DNA of 41,407 nt from UBA9865 sp035647835 (lineage in GTDB: Bacteria > Bacillota > Dethiobacteria > Dethiobacterales > Dethiobacteraceae). Below, piece after piece: positions 40,821-41,407 of this stretch (position 1 is its first letter; every line of letters starts with the position of its first letter). A program made the position numbers and the translations under genes. The DNA is taken from positions 1 through 41,407 of the forward strand of contig DASRMS010000010.1 in assembly GCA_035647835.1 (NCBI GenBank), read 5' to 3'. The notes beneath the pieces are model-generated. The model was given only the letters and a program-made list of their open reading frames with translations, was not told the DNA's origin and did not search any database.

Positions 40821-41407
40821 TTAGTGGACTAGTGAATATCTTTCACTGATTGACAGAAGTCCCAGCTTCTTAAGGTATTCATTGGTGAGGGTTTTCGAAA
40901 GGATAGGGCTACCGGCAGTACGCCAGTAGCTCTTTCTCGTGTTAGCGTGTTCCCAAGCCTTGTAACCTGATACGCCTAGTGCGACAAGGTTGTTGTGCTT
41001 GGTTTTAATTTTCTTCCATTGCTTCCAGTAACACATTCGTATCCTTCTGCGAAGCCACTTGTCCAATGATTTAGCGAGTCCTCTCATGTCTGCAATGCCA
41101 AAGTAATTGACCCATCCGACGATAATTTGTCTTAACTTAACCATCCTCTGGTACATACTCATGGCATTACTTCTACCCGTGATTTCCTTAAGTCTTTCCT
41201 TAAGTTTAGCAACAGATTTAGGATGAACTCGTATCCCGATTCCGCCTTTTTTAGGGTAAAATGAGAATCCAAGAAATTTGAGCTTCCATGGTCTATCCAC
41301 ATCACTTTTCTCTTTATTGACTTTGAGCTTTAGCTCACCCTCAATAAAGCGAGTGATACTTGCCATCACTCTATTTGCCGCTTTTCTGCTTCTGACGTAG
41401 ATATTGC
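40821..41407 (-). CDS. group II intron reverse transcriptase/maturase, C-terminal part
   Basis: The frame runs to the window edge, so the start is missing. The visible part begins NIYVRSRKAANRVMASITRF, just after the usual RT catalytic box. It continues through LKFLGFSFYPKKGGI, then the maturase domain X (MVKLRQIIVGWVNYFGI, LDKWLRRRIRMCYWKQWK) and the small D-type tail (WRTAGSPILSKTLTNEYLKK). It ends at RYSLVH, 10 bases before domain V, as expected. No HNH endonuclease follows, which suggests a class without one. About 195 residues are seen. Confidence 0.92.
   Translation of the reverse strand, partial: NIYVRSRKAANRVMASITRFIEGELKLKVNKEKSDVDRPWKLKFLGFSFYPKKGGIGIRVHPKSVAKLKERLKEITGRSNAMSMYQRMVKLRQIIVGWVNYFGIADMRGLAKSLDKWLRRRIRMCYWKQWKKIKTKHNNLVALGVSGYKAWEHANTRKSYWRTAGSPILSKTLTNEYLKKLGLLSISERYSLVH

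Larger units (their letters stand above)
40736..41407 (-). mobile_element. group II intron, 3' part, truncated by the window edge
   Basis: Reading the minus strand, a maturase gene is followed by a domain V hairpin (40781-40810: CCGCCGTA/TACGGTGG, a distal TACC/GGTA stem and a CG bulge). A domain VI hairpin follows (about 40741-40775) with an unpaired A-rich tip near the branch point. The intron ends near 40736 in ...CTACTCGAT. These are the standard 3' parts of a bacterial group II intron. The 5' part lies beyond the right edge. Confidence 0.88.

Noticed and set aside
1..41407. CRISPR arrays, tRNA or rRNA genes, prophage or defence genes
   Set aside because: No regularly spaced repeats, cloverleaf or rRNA-like segments, phage structural genes or known defence domains were seen on either strand.

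Overview
The window reads as a stretch of chromosome from an endospore-forming, Gram-positive Firmicute of the Clostridia type, probably Peptococcaceae-like, although the sequence cannot fix the species. The reasons are the Bacillus/Clostridia gene orders dprA-topA-trmFO-xerC-hslV-hslU-codY and rpsB-tsf-pyrH-frr-uppS-cdsA-dxr-rseP-ispG-rimP-nusA-ylxR-ylxQ-infB-rbfA-nrnA-truB-ribF-rpsO-pnp, plus an alpha/beta-type small acid-soluble spore protein (SASP) and a PdaB-like deacetylase. Nearly every gene is on the minus strand. Only two small genes, an Ig-like protein near 4.7 kb and the SASP near 34 kb, are on the plus strand.

Layout by increasing coordinate (the reverse of transcription). 0-1.8 kb: two tandem polysaccharide deacetylases, the distal one with eroded catalytic motifs. 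1.9-4.5 kb: a three-gene ABC importer (lipoprotein, ATPase, permease) with its own terminator. 4.6-5.0 kb: a divergent, apparently cytoplasmic 101-residue Ig/macroglobulin-like protein. 5.0-7.7 kb: pnp and rpsO. 7.8-15.5 kb: the rimP-nusA-ylxR-ylxQ-infB-rbfA-nrnA-truB-ribF translation and transcription operon, behind a roughly 300-nt hairpin-rich leader. 15.9-22.2 kb: the pyrH-frr-(PASTA-like)-uppS-cdsA-dxr-rseP-ispG operon of ribosome recycling, lipid carrier, phospholipid and isoprenoid genes. 22.3-23.9 kb: rpsB and tsf. 24.1-24.6 kb: an unidentified membrane-anchored protein. 24.8-33.1 kb: the dprA-to-codY block. 33.4-35.2 kb: a small unknown gene head-to-head with the SASP, then an isocitrate dehydrogenase. 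35.3-40.6 kb: an oppABCDF-type peptide ABC importer. 40.7 kb to the edge: the 3' part of a group II intron (domains V and VI plus the maturase C-terminus), cut by the window end.

Most of the window is conserved housekeeping DNA. The points of interest are local: the deacetylase with lost catalytic residues, the unexported Ig-like protein and the palindrome in its divergent promoter region, the rimP leader, a PASTA-like mini-protein inside the frr-uppS interval, the absence of proS/polC and of a flagellar cluster from their usual places, a SASP with a duplicated germination-protease motif, NADP-type residues in a short isocitrate dehydrogenase, and the intron lying next to a repeat-like sequence upstream of the opp genes. 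I saw no CRISPR array, tRNA, rRNA, prophage or defence system. All promoters, hairpins and start choices were read by eye and none has been tested.
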